The translations under genes were made by a program, and so were the position numbers. From NCBI GenBank assembly GCA_964451925.1, contig CAYVKA010000104.1, forward strand, positions 1 through 15,696: a DNA stretch of 15,696 nt, in the 5' to 3' direction. Positions 1 to 5,766 of this stretch are shown in pieces; positions within the stretch are counted from its first letter, which is position 1; each line of letters starts with the position of its first letter. Source of the DNA: Nevskia sp964451925. Its GTDB lineage: Bacteria; Pseudomonadota; Gammaproteobacteria; Nevskiales; Nevskiaceae. A model generated the notes under the pieces. It saw nothing but the letters and a program-made list of their open reading frames with translations, was not told where the DNA came from and searched no databases.

Positions 1-140
1 TCGCCGTGGTCCAGCCCGACAACCTGGTCTACATCCGCGCCGACAAGGGCGCGGTGTTCGACAAGGTGAGGGACCTGCTGAAGATCGCGGCGCAAGCCGG
101 GTTCTACAAGGTCTCGCTCATGTCCCAAGCGCAGCAGTGA
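1..140 (+). CDS. ExbD/TolR-family biopolymer transport protein, C-terminal fragment
   Basis: Only the last 45 codons are in the window; the reading frame is open from base 3 to a TGA at 138-140. The translated end contains VYIRADKGAVFDKV followed by an AGFYKVSLM segment. This matches the periplasmic C-terminal domain of the ExbD/TolR family (an xxRADk...V..V...A..AGf.kvgL pattern). In that family the protein is an inner-membrane subunit which, with ExbB or TolQ, uses the proton gradient to energise TonB or TolA. The next gene encodes a TonB/TolA-type protein 12 nt downstream, so the two are almost certainly co-transcribed. The fragment is too short to separate ExbD from TolR. No tolB or pal follows, which favours ExbD. 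The N-terminal membrane helix with its key Asp lies outside the window. Confidence 0.85.
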   Translation, partial: AVVQPDNLVYIRADKGAVFDKVRDLLKIAAQAGFYKVSLMSQAQQ

Positions 141-152
141 AGGGACAGAACG

Positions 153-818
153 ATGACCGTGACCCCAAAGAAGAAACCCAAGGCTTTCGCGCTCGGTCCG
201 GGCGTGATCATTTCCATCGTCTTCCACCTGGTGCTGATCCTGTATCTGCTGCACTACGTGCGGCCGTCGCTGTTCCAGGAGCCGGCGAAGAAGATGGTGG
301 CGGTGATCCAGATGCTGCCGCCCCCGCCGCCACCACCGCCGCCGCCGCCGCCGAAGGAGCCGCCGCCGAAGACTCCGCCGCCGCCCAAGCCCAGCGCGCC
401 ACCGCCGCCGCAGCAGATCGTGACCAATGCGCCGGTGACCACGCCGGATGTGCCGTCGGTGCCGCCGCCGCCCCCGCCGACGCCGCCGCCGCCGCCGGAG
501 CCGGTGCGCCAGGTGCAGGTCGGCGTGCCTTCGTCCTACTTCAACACGCTGCAGCAGACCATCCAGCAAAACACGCAATATCCGGCCAAGTCGGTGCGTG
601 ACCAGGAGGAAGGCACCTGCAAGGTGATGGTCACCATCTCCCGCGATGGTTCCATCGAGGAAGTGGTGATGAAGGAGAAGACCGGCTTCGCGGCGCTGGA
701 TTCCGAGTGCAAGAACGTGTTCAACCGCATCGTCAAGTTCCCCGCGGTGCCGGCCAACGTTTCACCGGAAATCACCGACTTCAAGGTCGAGCTGCCGATC
801 ACCTTCAACCTGCAATAG
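153..818 (+). CDS. TonB/TolA-type energy transducer, proline-rich
   Basis: 221 aa. The ATG at 153 has AAGGGA at 140-145 as ribosome binding site, which overlaps the stop of the upstream gene. Residues 1-17 are basic. A single N-terminal membrane helix covers about 18-36 and carries S21-H25-L32, fitting the SHLS pattern by which TonB and TolA contact ExbBD/TolQR; the final Ser of that pattern is absent. Residues 55-118 form a rigid proline-rich spacer across the periplasm, with 12 consecutive prolines at 56-67 and Lys residues nearby. The C-terminal domain, about 125-221, starts with a QYPAKS motif as in TonB. It then continues with TC156K.MVTISRDG, C186 and a KFPAVP segment, an arrangement very like E. 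coli TolA domain III with its two cysteines. The role is transfer of proton-motive energy to outer-membrane partners. Which partner, TonB-dependent receptors or the Tol-Pal side, cannot be decided here. Confidence 0.88.
   Translation: MTVTPKKKPKAFALGPGVIISIVFHLVLILYLLHYVRPSLFQEPAKKMVAVIQMLPPPPPPPPPPPPKEPPPKTPPPPKPSAPPPPQQIVTNAPVTTPDVPSVPPPPPPTPPPPPEPVRQVQVGVPSSYFNTLQQTIQQNTQYPAKSVRDQEEGTCKVMVTISRDGSIEEVVMKEKTGFAALDSECKNVFNRIVKFPAVPANVSPEITDFKVELPITFNLQ
318..353 (+). repeat. CCG-rich trinucleotide run encoding 12 prolines
   Basis: Twelve proline codons in a row, of which the last six are pure CCG. The tract lies inside the TonB/TolA-like gene and forms the first part of its periplasmic spacer. 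Such repeats can expand or contract in steps of three without breaking the frame. Confidence 0.9.
462..497 (+). repeat. Second proline-codon tract (P6-T-P5)
   Basis: Six proline codons, one Thr codon and five more proline codons, mostly CCG, in the same gene. Together with the first tract it defines the extended spacer between membrane anchor and C-terminal domain. Confidence 0.85.
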
Positions 819-841
819 GTTGCTGGTTGCGCAGGTAAAAC

Positions 842-872
842 TCCGTCCCCGGGGCGCCGCCCCGGGGACGGA
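842..872 (+). terminator. Strong hairpin after the tonB-like gene
   Basis: A perfect 14-bp inverted repeat (842-855 and 859-872) with a 3-nt loop starts 24 nt after the stop codon. No T-tract follows, so it is not a textbook intrinsic terminator. It may protect the 3' end of the mRNA or act as a weak terminator. The rest of the 819-1035 gap is the gap leader. Confidence 0.5.
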
Positions 873-896
873 CATGCCGCGCTCCTGCGCATAGCG

Positions 897-902
897 TAAA
901 AT
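897..902 (+). promoter_or_regulatory. Possible -10 box for gap
   Basis: TAAAAT is the only AT-rich hexamer in this GC-rich gap and lies about 134 nt before the gap start codon. No good -35 box is present 16-19 nt upstream, so the assignment is tentative. It implies a leader of roughly 125 nt that contains small hairpins such as 996-1000/1005-1009. I recognise no riboswitch in it. Confidence 0.35.
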
Positions 903-1035
903 AGCGCTCCCGCCGCGGGCATCCGCGCATCGGCTCGGGCCGAGCGGCGACCGAAGCATCCCCTTTGGACGGGGACCCCACCGGAATGGGCCCTGCCGCC
1001 AACCGGCGGTGTGGGCGCCGAGACAGAGGACCACC

Positions 1036-2046
1036 ATGGCAGTCAAAGTAGGCATCAACGGCTACGGCCGCATCGGCCGTAATGTTCTGCGCGCGCTGTA
1101 TGAAAGCGGCCGCAAGGATGTGCAGATCGTCGCGATCAACGACCTCGGCCCGGCCGAAACCAATGCGCACCTGACCCGCTACGACACCGCCCATGGTCCG
1201 TTCCCGGGCACGGTGGCGGTGGAAGGCGAATACCTGGTGGTCAACGGCGACAAGATCAAGGTGCTGGCCAACCGCGATCCGTCGAAGCTGCCCTGGGGCG
1301 AGCTGGGAGTCGACGTGGTGCTGGAATGTACCGGCTTCTTCACCAGCAAGGCCAAGGCCAGCGCGCACCTCGCCGGCGGTGCCAAGAAGGTGGTCATTTC
1401 CGCCCCGGGCGGCAACGACGTCGACGCCACGGTCGTCTACGGCGTCAATCACCAGGTGCTGAAGGGCAGCGACACGGTCATCTCCAACGCCTCCTGCACC
1501 ACCAACTGCCTGGCGCCGCTGGTCAAGCCGCTGCACGACAAGATCGGCGTGGTCACCGGCCTGATGACCACCATCCATTCGTTCACCAACGACCAGGTGC
1601 TGACCGACGTGTTCCATGAGGACCTGCGCCGCGCCCGCGCCGCCGGCCACAACATGATTCCGGCCAAGACCGGCGCCGCAGCTGCGGTCGGCCTGGTGCT
1701 GCCGGAGCTGAATGGCAAGCTCGACGGCTTCGCCATCCGCGTGCCGACCATCAACGTGTCGATCGTCGACCTGTCCTTCATCGCCGCGCGCGACACCGAT
1801 GTGAAGGAAGTGAACGCCATCATGAAAGCCGCCGCCGCGGAAGGCCCGCTCAAGGGCATCCTCAAGTACAACGAGGCGCCGCTGGTTTCCAGCGACTTCA
1901 ACCACGATCCGGCCTCCTCCACCTTCGACGCCACCCTGACCAAGGTGTCCGGCCGTCTGGTCAAGGTTTCCTCCTGGTACGACAACGAGTGGGGCTTCTC
2001 CAACCGCATGCTCGATACCACGGTGGCGTTCGCGGCTGCTCGCTGA
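1036..2046 (+). CDS. gap: Glyceraldehyde-3-phosphate dehydrogenase, type I
   Basis: 336 aa, the usual length. It converts glyceraldehyde-3-phosphate, phosphate and NAD+ to 1,3-bisphosphoglycerate in the cytosol (glycolysis and, in reverse, gluconeogenesis). The N-terminal Rossmann fold begins KVGINGYGRIGRN (residues 4-16). Asp36 in AINDL is the residue that normally selects NAD+ over NADP+. The catalytic motif SNASCTTNC gives Cys154, and His181 in TTIHSFTNDQ is its partner. WYDNEWGFSNRM near the C-terminus is the family signature. Translation should start at 1036 and not at the in-frame ATG at 1009, because AGAGGA at 1025-1030 is well placed and homologues begin MAVKVGINGYGR. A terminator follows directly, so gap can be made as a separate transcript from pgk. 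Confidence 0.98.
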   Translation: MAVKVGINGYGRIGRNVLRALYESGRKDVQIVAINDLGPAETNAHLTRYDTAHGPFPGTVAVEGEYLVVNGDKIKVLANRDPSKLPWGELGVDVVLECTGFFTSKAKASAHLAGGAKKVVISAPGGNDVDATVVYGVNHQVLKGSDTVISNASCTTNCLAPLVKPLHDKIGVVTGLMTTIHSFTNDQVLTDVFHEDLRRARAAGHNMIPAKTGAAAAVGLVLPELNGKLDGFAIRVPTINVSIVDLSFIAARDTDVKEVNAIMKAAAAEGPLKGILKYNEAPLVSSDFNHDPASSTFDATLTKVSGRLVKVSSWYDNEWGFSNRMLDTTVAFAAAR

Positions 2047-2054
2047 CGCGAGCA

Positions 2055-2139
2055 CGGGAATCGGGAATGGGGAGACGGGAATCGCAAAGCCCGTCTCCCT
2101 TTTCTTTTGACGATTCCCGATTCTCCATTCTCTATTCCC
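2055..2139. repeat. Inverted GGGAATCGGGAAT-type intergenic repeat
   Basis: The arm at 2055-2084 is matched by the reverse complement of 2110-2139 at 25 of 30 positions. Each arm is built from CGGGAATC/GGGAAT(G) units. From memory, this kind of sequence is scattered between genes in Xanthomonas, Stenotrophomonas and relatives. It encloses the gap terminator and ends exactly at the pgk ribosome binding site. Confidence 0.7.
2070..2108 (+). terminator. Intrinsic terminator after gap
   Basis: GGGAGACGGG (2070-2079) and CCCGTCTCCC (2090-2099) form a perfect 10-bp stem with a 10-nt loop. TTTTCTTTT follows at once (2100-2108). This is the best intrinsic terminator in the window. It sits between gap and pgk, so pgk needs read-through or its own promoter. 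Confidence 0.88.
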
Positions 2140-2149
2140 GGAGCTTCAA

Positions 2150-3328
2150 ATGACCGTTCTTCGCATGTCCGACCTCGATCTGGCCGGCAAGCGCCTGCTG
2201 ATCCGCCAGGACCTGAATGTGCCGATCCACAACGGCCGCATTACCTCGGATGCGCGCCTGCGCGCCTCGCTGCCGACGCTGAAGCTGGCCCTGGAAAAAG
2301 GGGCCTCGGTGCTGGTGACCTCGCACCTGGGTCGGCCCAAGGCCGGGCAGCTTGATCCGGAGCAGTCATTGACCCTGGTGGCCGCCTGGTTCTCCGAGCA
2401 GCTTGGACGGCTGGTGCCGCTGGTCAGCAACTGGATCGACGGGGTGAAGTTGCAGCCCGGCCAGATCGTGCTGGGCGAGAACACTCGCTTCCTCAAGGGG
2501 GAAAAGGAGGATGACGAGGCGCTGGCGAAGAAGATGGCGGCGCTGTGCGACGTCTACGTCATGGACGCTTTCGGCACCGCGCACCGCGCCGAGGCCTCCA
2601 CGCACGGCGTGGCGCAGTTCGCGCCGGTGGCCTGCGCCGGCCCCTTGCTGGCGGCGGAGCTGGAAGCGCTGGGCAAGGCGTTGCGGCAGCCGAAGAAGCC
2701 GCTGGCGGTCATCGTCGGCGGCTCCAAGGTCTCGACCAAGCTCGACCTGCTCAACAACCTGGCGGATGTGGCCGACCAGCTGATCATCGGCGGTGGTATC
2801 GCCAACACCTTCCTGGCGGCGGCCGGCTATCCGGTCGGCAAGTCGCTGCACGAGCCGGACATGCTCGATACCGCGCGGCAGATCCAGAAGAAGATCGAGG
2901 CGCGCGGCGGCAGCATCCCCTTGCCGGTGGATGTGGTGGTGGCCACCGAATTTTCCGCCGAGGCCCATGCGCACACGCGCCCGGTGGGCGAGGTGGAGGC
3001 CGACGAGATGATTCTCGACATCGGCCCCAAGACCAGCGCCGCCCTGGTCGGCCTGCTCAAGGGCTGCGGCACCATCGTCTGGAACGGGCCGGTCGGCGTG
3101 TTCGAATACGATTCCTTCGCCGGCGGCACCAGGGCCCTGGCCGAGGCCATCGCCGCCAGCCCGGCGTTCTCGCTGGCCGGCGGTGGCGATACCCTGGCCG
3201 CGATCGACAAGTTCGGCGTGGCCGACAAGCTGTCCTACATCTCCACCGGCGGCGGCGCCTTCCTCGAGTTCCTCGAGGGCAAGACCTTGCCGGCGGTGGC
3301 GGCGCTGGAGGCCAGGGCGCGCGGCTGA
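2150..3328 (+). CDS. pgk: Phosphoglycerate kinase
   Basis: 392 aa, close to the 387-395 aa usual for bacteria. It transfers the acyl phosphate of 1,3-bisphosphoglycerate to ADP, giving ATP and 3-phosphoglycerate, the step after GapA. Substrate-binding signature RQDLNVP is at residues 19-25 (Asp21, Asn23), and SHLGRPK at 58-64. The nucleotide domain contains GGSKVSTK, GGGIANTF and WNGPVGVFE. It ends with LAGGGDTLAAID (342-353) and STGGGAFLEFLEG (365-377), the hinge and ATP-binding end of the enzyme. GGAG at 2140-2143 with a 6-nt spacer supports the ATG at 2150; a second ATG at 2165 lacks such a site. Pyruvate kinase and aldolase genes, common neighbours of pgk in this group as I recall, do not follow here. 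Confidence 0.98.
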   Translation: MTVLRMSDLDLAGKRLLIRQDLNVPIHNGRITSDARLRASLPTLKLALEKGASVLVTSHLGRPKAGQLDPEQSLTLVAAWFSEQLGRLVPLVSNWIDGVKLQPGQIVLGENTRFLKGEKEDDEALAKKMAALCDVYVMDAFGTAHRAEASTHGVAQFAPVACAGPLLAAELEALGKALRQPKKPLAVIVGGSKVSTKLDLLNNLADVADQLIIGGGIANTFLAAAGYPVGKSLHEPDMLDTARQIQKKIEARGGSIPLPVDVVVATEFSAEAHAHTRPVGEVEADEMILDIGPKTSAALVGLLKGCGTIVWNGPVGVFEYDSFAGGTRALAEAIAASPAFSLAGGGDTLAAIDKFGVADKLSYISTGGGAFLEFLEGKTLPAVAALEARARG

Positions 3329-3330
3329 AA

Positions 3331-3349
3331 ACCGGGCGGCGCGCCCGGT
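3331..3349 (+). repeat. Short hairpin just after pgk
   Basis: ACCGGGCG (3331-3338) and CGCCCGGT (3342-3349) form a perfect 8-bp stem with a GCG loop, starting 2 nt after the pgk stop codon. There is no T-tract. It is the first of three hairpins in a row. Confidence 0.6.
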
Positions 3350-3350
3350 A

Positions 3351-3390
3351 CAGCGTCGTCAGCCCGACAGGGGAAGCGCTGACGACGCTG
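3351..3390 (+). repeat. 12-bp perfect inverted repeat downstream of pgk
   Basis: CAGCGTCGTCAG (3351-3362) is repeated in reverse complement at 3379-3390, with a 16-nt loop. It lies between the first hairpin and the terminator. It may stabilise the pgk mRNA 3' end or be a protein-binding site. Confidence 0.6.
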
Positions 3391-3394
3391 CGTG

Positions 3395-3416
3395 GCCCGG
3401 ATCAATTCGGGCTTTT
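3395..3416 (+). terminator. Intrinsic terminator of pgk, overlapping the facing gene
   Basis: GCCCGGA (3395-3401), loop TCAA, TTCGGGC (3406-3412) with one G-U pair, then TTTT (3413-3416). The loop holds the stop codon of the convergent gene (3402-3404), so the terminator overlaps the last codons of that gene. Confidence 0.7.
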
Positions 3417-3731
3417 GTCGTTGTCGTGGCTATTGACGGCTTTGACGAAGGCATTGAATTCCGCGATCGCTGCATTGGCGGCGGCCACATGCAGCTGCGA
3501 TAGCTTGGTCTGCGCATCGACGTAGGCGTTGATGCAGTTCTTATAGGCGTCGGCCTTTTCCTGGAATTCGCTGTCGTCATCGGCCTTGCGCATCTTGGTC
3601 ACCACCACAGGCTTGTGGCAGTTCGGCGACGGGATGGTTTCCTGGGCGGAGGGTGCTGCCGCGTCATCGGCAATGGCGGCTGAAAGCGGCAGGAGCATCG
3701 CCATGAAGGCAATGGTGGCAATACGGCTCAT
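3402..3731 (-). CDS. Small exported two-cysteine protein, function unknown
   Basis: 109 aa. The ATG at 3731 is chosen because GAGGA (3742-3738 on the - strand) lies 6 nt upstream and the product then begins with a good signal peptide, MSRIATIAFMAMLLPLSA, with likely cleavage after AIA21. An upstream in-frame ATG at 3782 would place 17 extra residues before the signal. The mature part of about 88 residues is small, charged and helical, with two cysteines, C38 in NCHKP and C66 in YKNCINAYV, that could form one disulfide. The end is AANAAIAEFNAFVKAVN, an amphipathic helix. I recall similar hypothetical proteins in Xanthomonadales but no assigned function. It is probably periplasmic or secreted and forms its own transcription unit facing pgk. 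Confidence 0.78.
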   Translation of the reverse strand: MSRIATIAFMAMLLPLSAAIADDAAAPSAQETIPSPNCHKPVVVTKMRKADDDSEFQEKADAYKNCINAYVDAQTKLSQLHVAAANAAIAEFNAFVKAVNSHDNDKSPN

Positions 3732-3757
3732 CGGGGATCCTCGCAATAGGGTTAGGT

Positions 3758-3777
3758 GCGGGATCCAGTGATCCCGC
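3758..3777. promoter_or_regulatory. Palindrome in the divergent promoter region
   Basis: GCGGGATC (3758-3765), CAGT, GATCCCGC (3770-3777) is a perfect 8-bp inverted repeat. It lies 27 nt upstream of the secreted-protein gene, in the 154-nt gap shared with the divergent MoxR-type gene. It could be an operator or a leader hairpin. A second, 7-bp repeat is at 3812-3818/3824-3830. Confidence 0.4.
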
Positions 3778-3885
3778 CTCAAGCTCAGCGGCTATCCTAT
3801 CAAAATGGGATCGGCCGGCTGTTCCGGCCGGCGCACCGCCGGACAGTGCCTGCTATCCTTCAGCTTCAAGATTGAGGACTATGCA

Positions 3886-4728
3886 ATGCGTTTCGCCGGC
3901 ACCGAATCCTATGTCGCCACCGACGACCTGACCCTGGCGGTGAATGCCGCCGTGACGCTGCAACGGCCGCTGCTGGTCAAGGGCGAGCCGGGCACCGGCA
4001 AGACGCGGCTGGCGCAGGAAGTGGCGCAGTCGCTGCAGCGGCCGTACTTCGAGTGGCACGTCAAATCCACCACCAAGGCGCAGCAGGGCCTGTACGAATA
4101 CGACGCCGTGTCGCGCCTGCGCGACTCGCAGCTCGGTGACGAGAAGGTCAAGGACATCGCCAACTACATCGTCAGGGGCCGGCTCTGGGAGTGCTTCGAC
4201 AGCCCGACCCAGCCGGTGCTGCTGATCGACGAGATCGACAAGGCCGACATCGAGTTCCCCAACGACCTGCTGCGCGAGCTGGACCAGATGGCGTTCTACG
4301 TCTACGAGACGCGCCAGACCGTCACCGCCCGCAACCGGCCGATCATCATCATCACCTCCAACAACGAGAAGGAACTGCCGGACGCGTTCCTGCGCCGCTG
4401 CTTCTTCCATTACATCCGCTTCCCGGATCGTGACACGATGCAGAAGATCGTCGACGTGCACTATCCCGACCTGAAGAAAAACCTGTTGAAAGAGGCGATG
4501 GAGGTGTTCTTCGGCCTGCGCGAGCTGCCGGGGCTGAAGAAGAAGCCTTCCACCTCTGAGTTGCTCGACTGGCTCAAGTTGCTGATGGCCGAGGACATTG
4601 ATCCGGCGGCGTTGCGCGAGACCAGCGTGAAGAAGTCGCTGCCGCCGTTATATGGTGCGCTGCTCAAGAACGAGCAGGATGTGCACCTGTTCGAGCGCAT
4701 CGCGTTCATGGCGCGGCGCGGAAACTGA
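3886..4728 (+). CDS. MoxR-type AAA+ ATPase
   Basis: 280 aa. The ATG at 3886 is preceded by GAGGA (3874-3878), and homologues start MRFAGTESYV; the in-frame ATG at 3805 is less likely. Walker A is GEPGTGKT (33-40), Walker B VLLIDE (111-116), sensor 1 ITSNN (156-160), and an arginine pair R170-R171 is at the arginine-finger position. The sequence from STTKAQQGLYEYDAVSRLRDSQ (61-82) and the tail KKKPSTSELLDWLKLL mark the MoxR subgroup normally encoded next to a von Willebrand factor A (CoxE-like) protein. In that family the ATPase acts as a chaperone in maturing or activating protein complexes together with the VWA partner. No VWA gene follows here: the 207 nt downstream are non-coding and the next gene is on the other strand. 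The precise target is unknown. Confidence 0.9.
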   Translation: MRFAGTESYVATDDLTLAVNAAVTLQRPLLVKGEPGTGKTRLAQEVAQSLQRPYFEWHVKSTTKAQQGLYEYDAVSRLRDSQLGDEKVKDIANYIVRGRLWECFDSPTQPVLLIDEIDKADIEFPNDLLRELDQMAFYVYETRQTVTARNRPIIIITSNNEKELPDAFLRRCFFHYIRFPDRDTMQKIVDVHYPDLKKNLLKEAMEVFFGLRELPGLKKKPSTSELLDWLKLLMAEDIDPAALRETSVKKSLPPLYGALLKNEQDVHLFERIAFMARRGN

Positions 4729-4792
4729 GCCCGGGAGTTCAGCCGGCCGGTTCAAGCGCAGCGAAGCCGACCGGCGTCGCTGCTCCAGTCCT

Positions 4793-4815
4793 GTCTCCCC
4801 GCACAGCGGGGAGAC
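4793..4815. terminator. Hairpin between convergent genes (MoxR and peroxiredoxin)
   Basis: GTCTCCCCGC (4793-4802), ACA, GCGGGGAGAC (4806-4815) is a perfect 10-bp inverted repeat with a 3-nt loop. There is no T-tract on either strand. The rest of 4729-4935 contains lesser repeats, including a direct repeat of CGGCGCCGGC at 4901-4910 and 4926-4935, and no gene that I can support. Confidence 0.45.
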
Positions 4816-4935
4816 GATGGTCACGATGGGATGCCTTCGACGTCGCCGCTTTGACCTTGCTTCGCGGCGCCCGTCAAGCCACGCATTCCCGCCGCTGGTT
4901 CGGCGCCGGCAGCACGCCGCCGCAGCGGCGCCGGC

Positions 4936-5493
4936 TCATTTGGGCTTCTTCGCCTGCCACTCGCGCAACGCGGCCAGCGTGTTCTCCACGTGGTGGTCCG
5001 GCTTCAGGTCGGTATAGGTGTAGATGATCTTGCCGTCCGGGGTGATGACGTAGGAGGTGCGGTCGGCGTATTCCGGCTTCCTTGCCAGCACCGTGTCATA
5101 GGCCTTGATGATGGCCTCGTCCGGGTCGGCGGCCACGGCGAACTTGCTGCGGCATTCGCTGACCGAGAATTTGTTGAGCGTGTCGATGCTGTCGTGCGAC
5201 ACGCCGATCACGGTGGCGCCCAGCGCCTTGTACTGCTCGACGGCCTCGGCGAAATCGTGCGCTTCGACGGTGCAGCCCGGGGTGAAGGCGGCAGGATAGA
5301 AATACAGCACCACCGGGCCCTGCTTGAGCGCCGCGGCCAGCGAGAAATCGAACACTTTGCCGCCCAGGGAGGCCTGGGTGGTGAATTCAGGGGCCTTGTC
5401 GCCCACCTTGAGCGCGGCCAGGGCCGGCAGCGCCAGCATGGCGCTGACAAGAGCGGCGGTAAAGACGGGGACAGGCCACGGTCTGATCGGCAT
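4936..5493 (-). CDS. Exported BCP/PrxQ-type peroxiredoxin
   Basis: 185 aa. A thiol peroxidase that reduces hydrogen peroxide and organic peroxides. The ATG at 5493 has GGAG (5505-5502 on the - strand) 8 nt upstream. The N-terminus MPIRPWPVPVFTAALVSAML...ALPALA is a signal peptide with likely cleavage after residue 27 (ALA|AL), so the enzyme should be periplasmic, unlike cytosolic E. coli Bcp. The active site is PAAFTPGC with P67, T71 and peroxidatic C74; R145 in DRTSYVI is the conserved arginine. The vicinal resolving Cys of typical Bcp (C-x4-C) is replaced (CTVEAHDF). The only other cysteine is C114 in SVSECRSKF, which may resolve the sulfenic acid or leave the enzyme dependent on an outside thiol. 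The longer frame running upstream to 5865 has no homology and no RBS. Confidence 0.9.
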   Translation of the reverse strand: MPIRPWPVPVFTAALVSAMLALPALAALKVGDKAPEFTTQASLGGKVFDFSLAAALKQGPVVLYFYPAAFTPGCTVEAHDFAEAVEQYKALGATVIGVSHDSIDTLNKFSVSECRSKFAVAADPDEAIIKAYDTVLARKPEYADRTSYVITPDGKIIYTYTDLKPDHHVENTLAALREWQAKKPK

Positions 5494-5585
5494 CGGGGAA
5501 TCTCCGGAAATAGGGGGCGCCGGCCATCGGCGGCACGGCCTGAAACGCATGTTAGCGCCTGTGCGGCCGCCAAAGGTTGCATGGA

Positions 5586-5603
5586 CAGCAGCCGCGGCTG
5601 CTG
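5586..5603. promoter_or_regulatory. 18-bp perfect palindrome between divergent genes
   Basis: CAGCAGCCGCGGCTGCTG is fully self-complementary with no loop. It sits in the 273-nt gap between the peroxiredoxin gene (- strand) and the small unknown gene (+ strand). A 6-bp repeat (5607-5612/5615-5620) follows at once. This is the form of a dimeric regulator's operator, but no regulator is encoded nearby. I see no convincing promoter hexamers or gene in the rest of 5494-5766. Confidence 0.45.
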
Positions 5604-5756
5604 AATCGGCCCTCGGGCCGCGCCCGACCGCCGGTATCAGCGCCCTGACCGGCAGCCGCTGTTTCGCTCGCTTCCGACGAGCGGAGCAAACCGGCCCATC
5701 GAACATACTTGCCGGTATTGAGCTGCTGCAGTCAACTGATTGGACAGGAAAAATCC

Positions 5757-5761
5757 AGGAG
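5757..5761 (+). promoter_or_regulatory. Ribosome binding site that favours a GTG start
   Basis: AGGAG, 5 nt before a GTG at 5767. The in-frame ATG at 5782 is 20 nt away, and the in-frame TTG at 5740 lies upstream of the site, so this RBS picks the GTG. Confidence 0.55.
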
Positions 5762-5766
5762 CGGCA

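Noticed and set aside
318..497. CRISPR-like or mobile repeat
   Set aside because: The repeats are in-frame proline codons within a gene, with no spacers or terminal inverted repeats.
137..601. Alanine-rich 154-aa frame on the + strand
   Set aside because: It is the +1 shadow of the CCG-repeat region of the TonB/TolA-like gene; composition is pure GC bias and there is no domain pattern.
903..1035. Riboswitch in the gap leader
   Set aside because: Only small GC hairpins are visible; nothing matches a known aptamer core.
805..2055. Long open frame on the - strand across gap
   Set aside because: GAPDH on the other strand is unmistakable; this frame has no recognisable motif and reflects GC-rich third positions.
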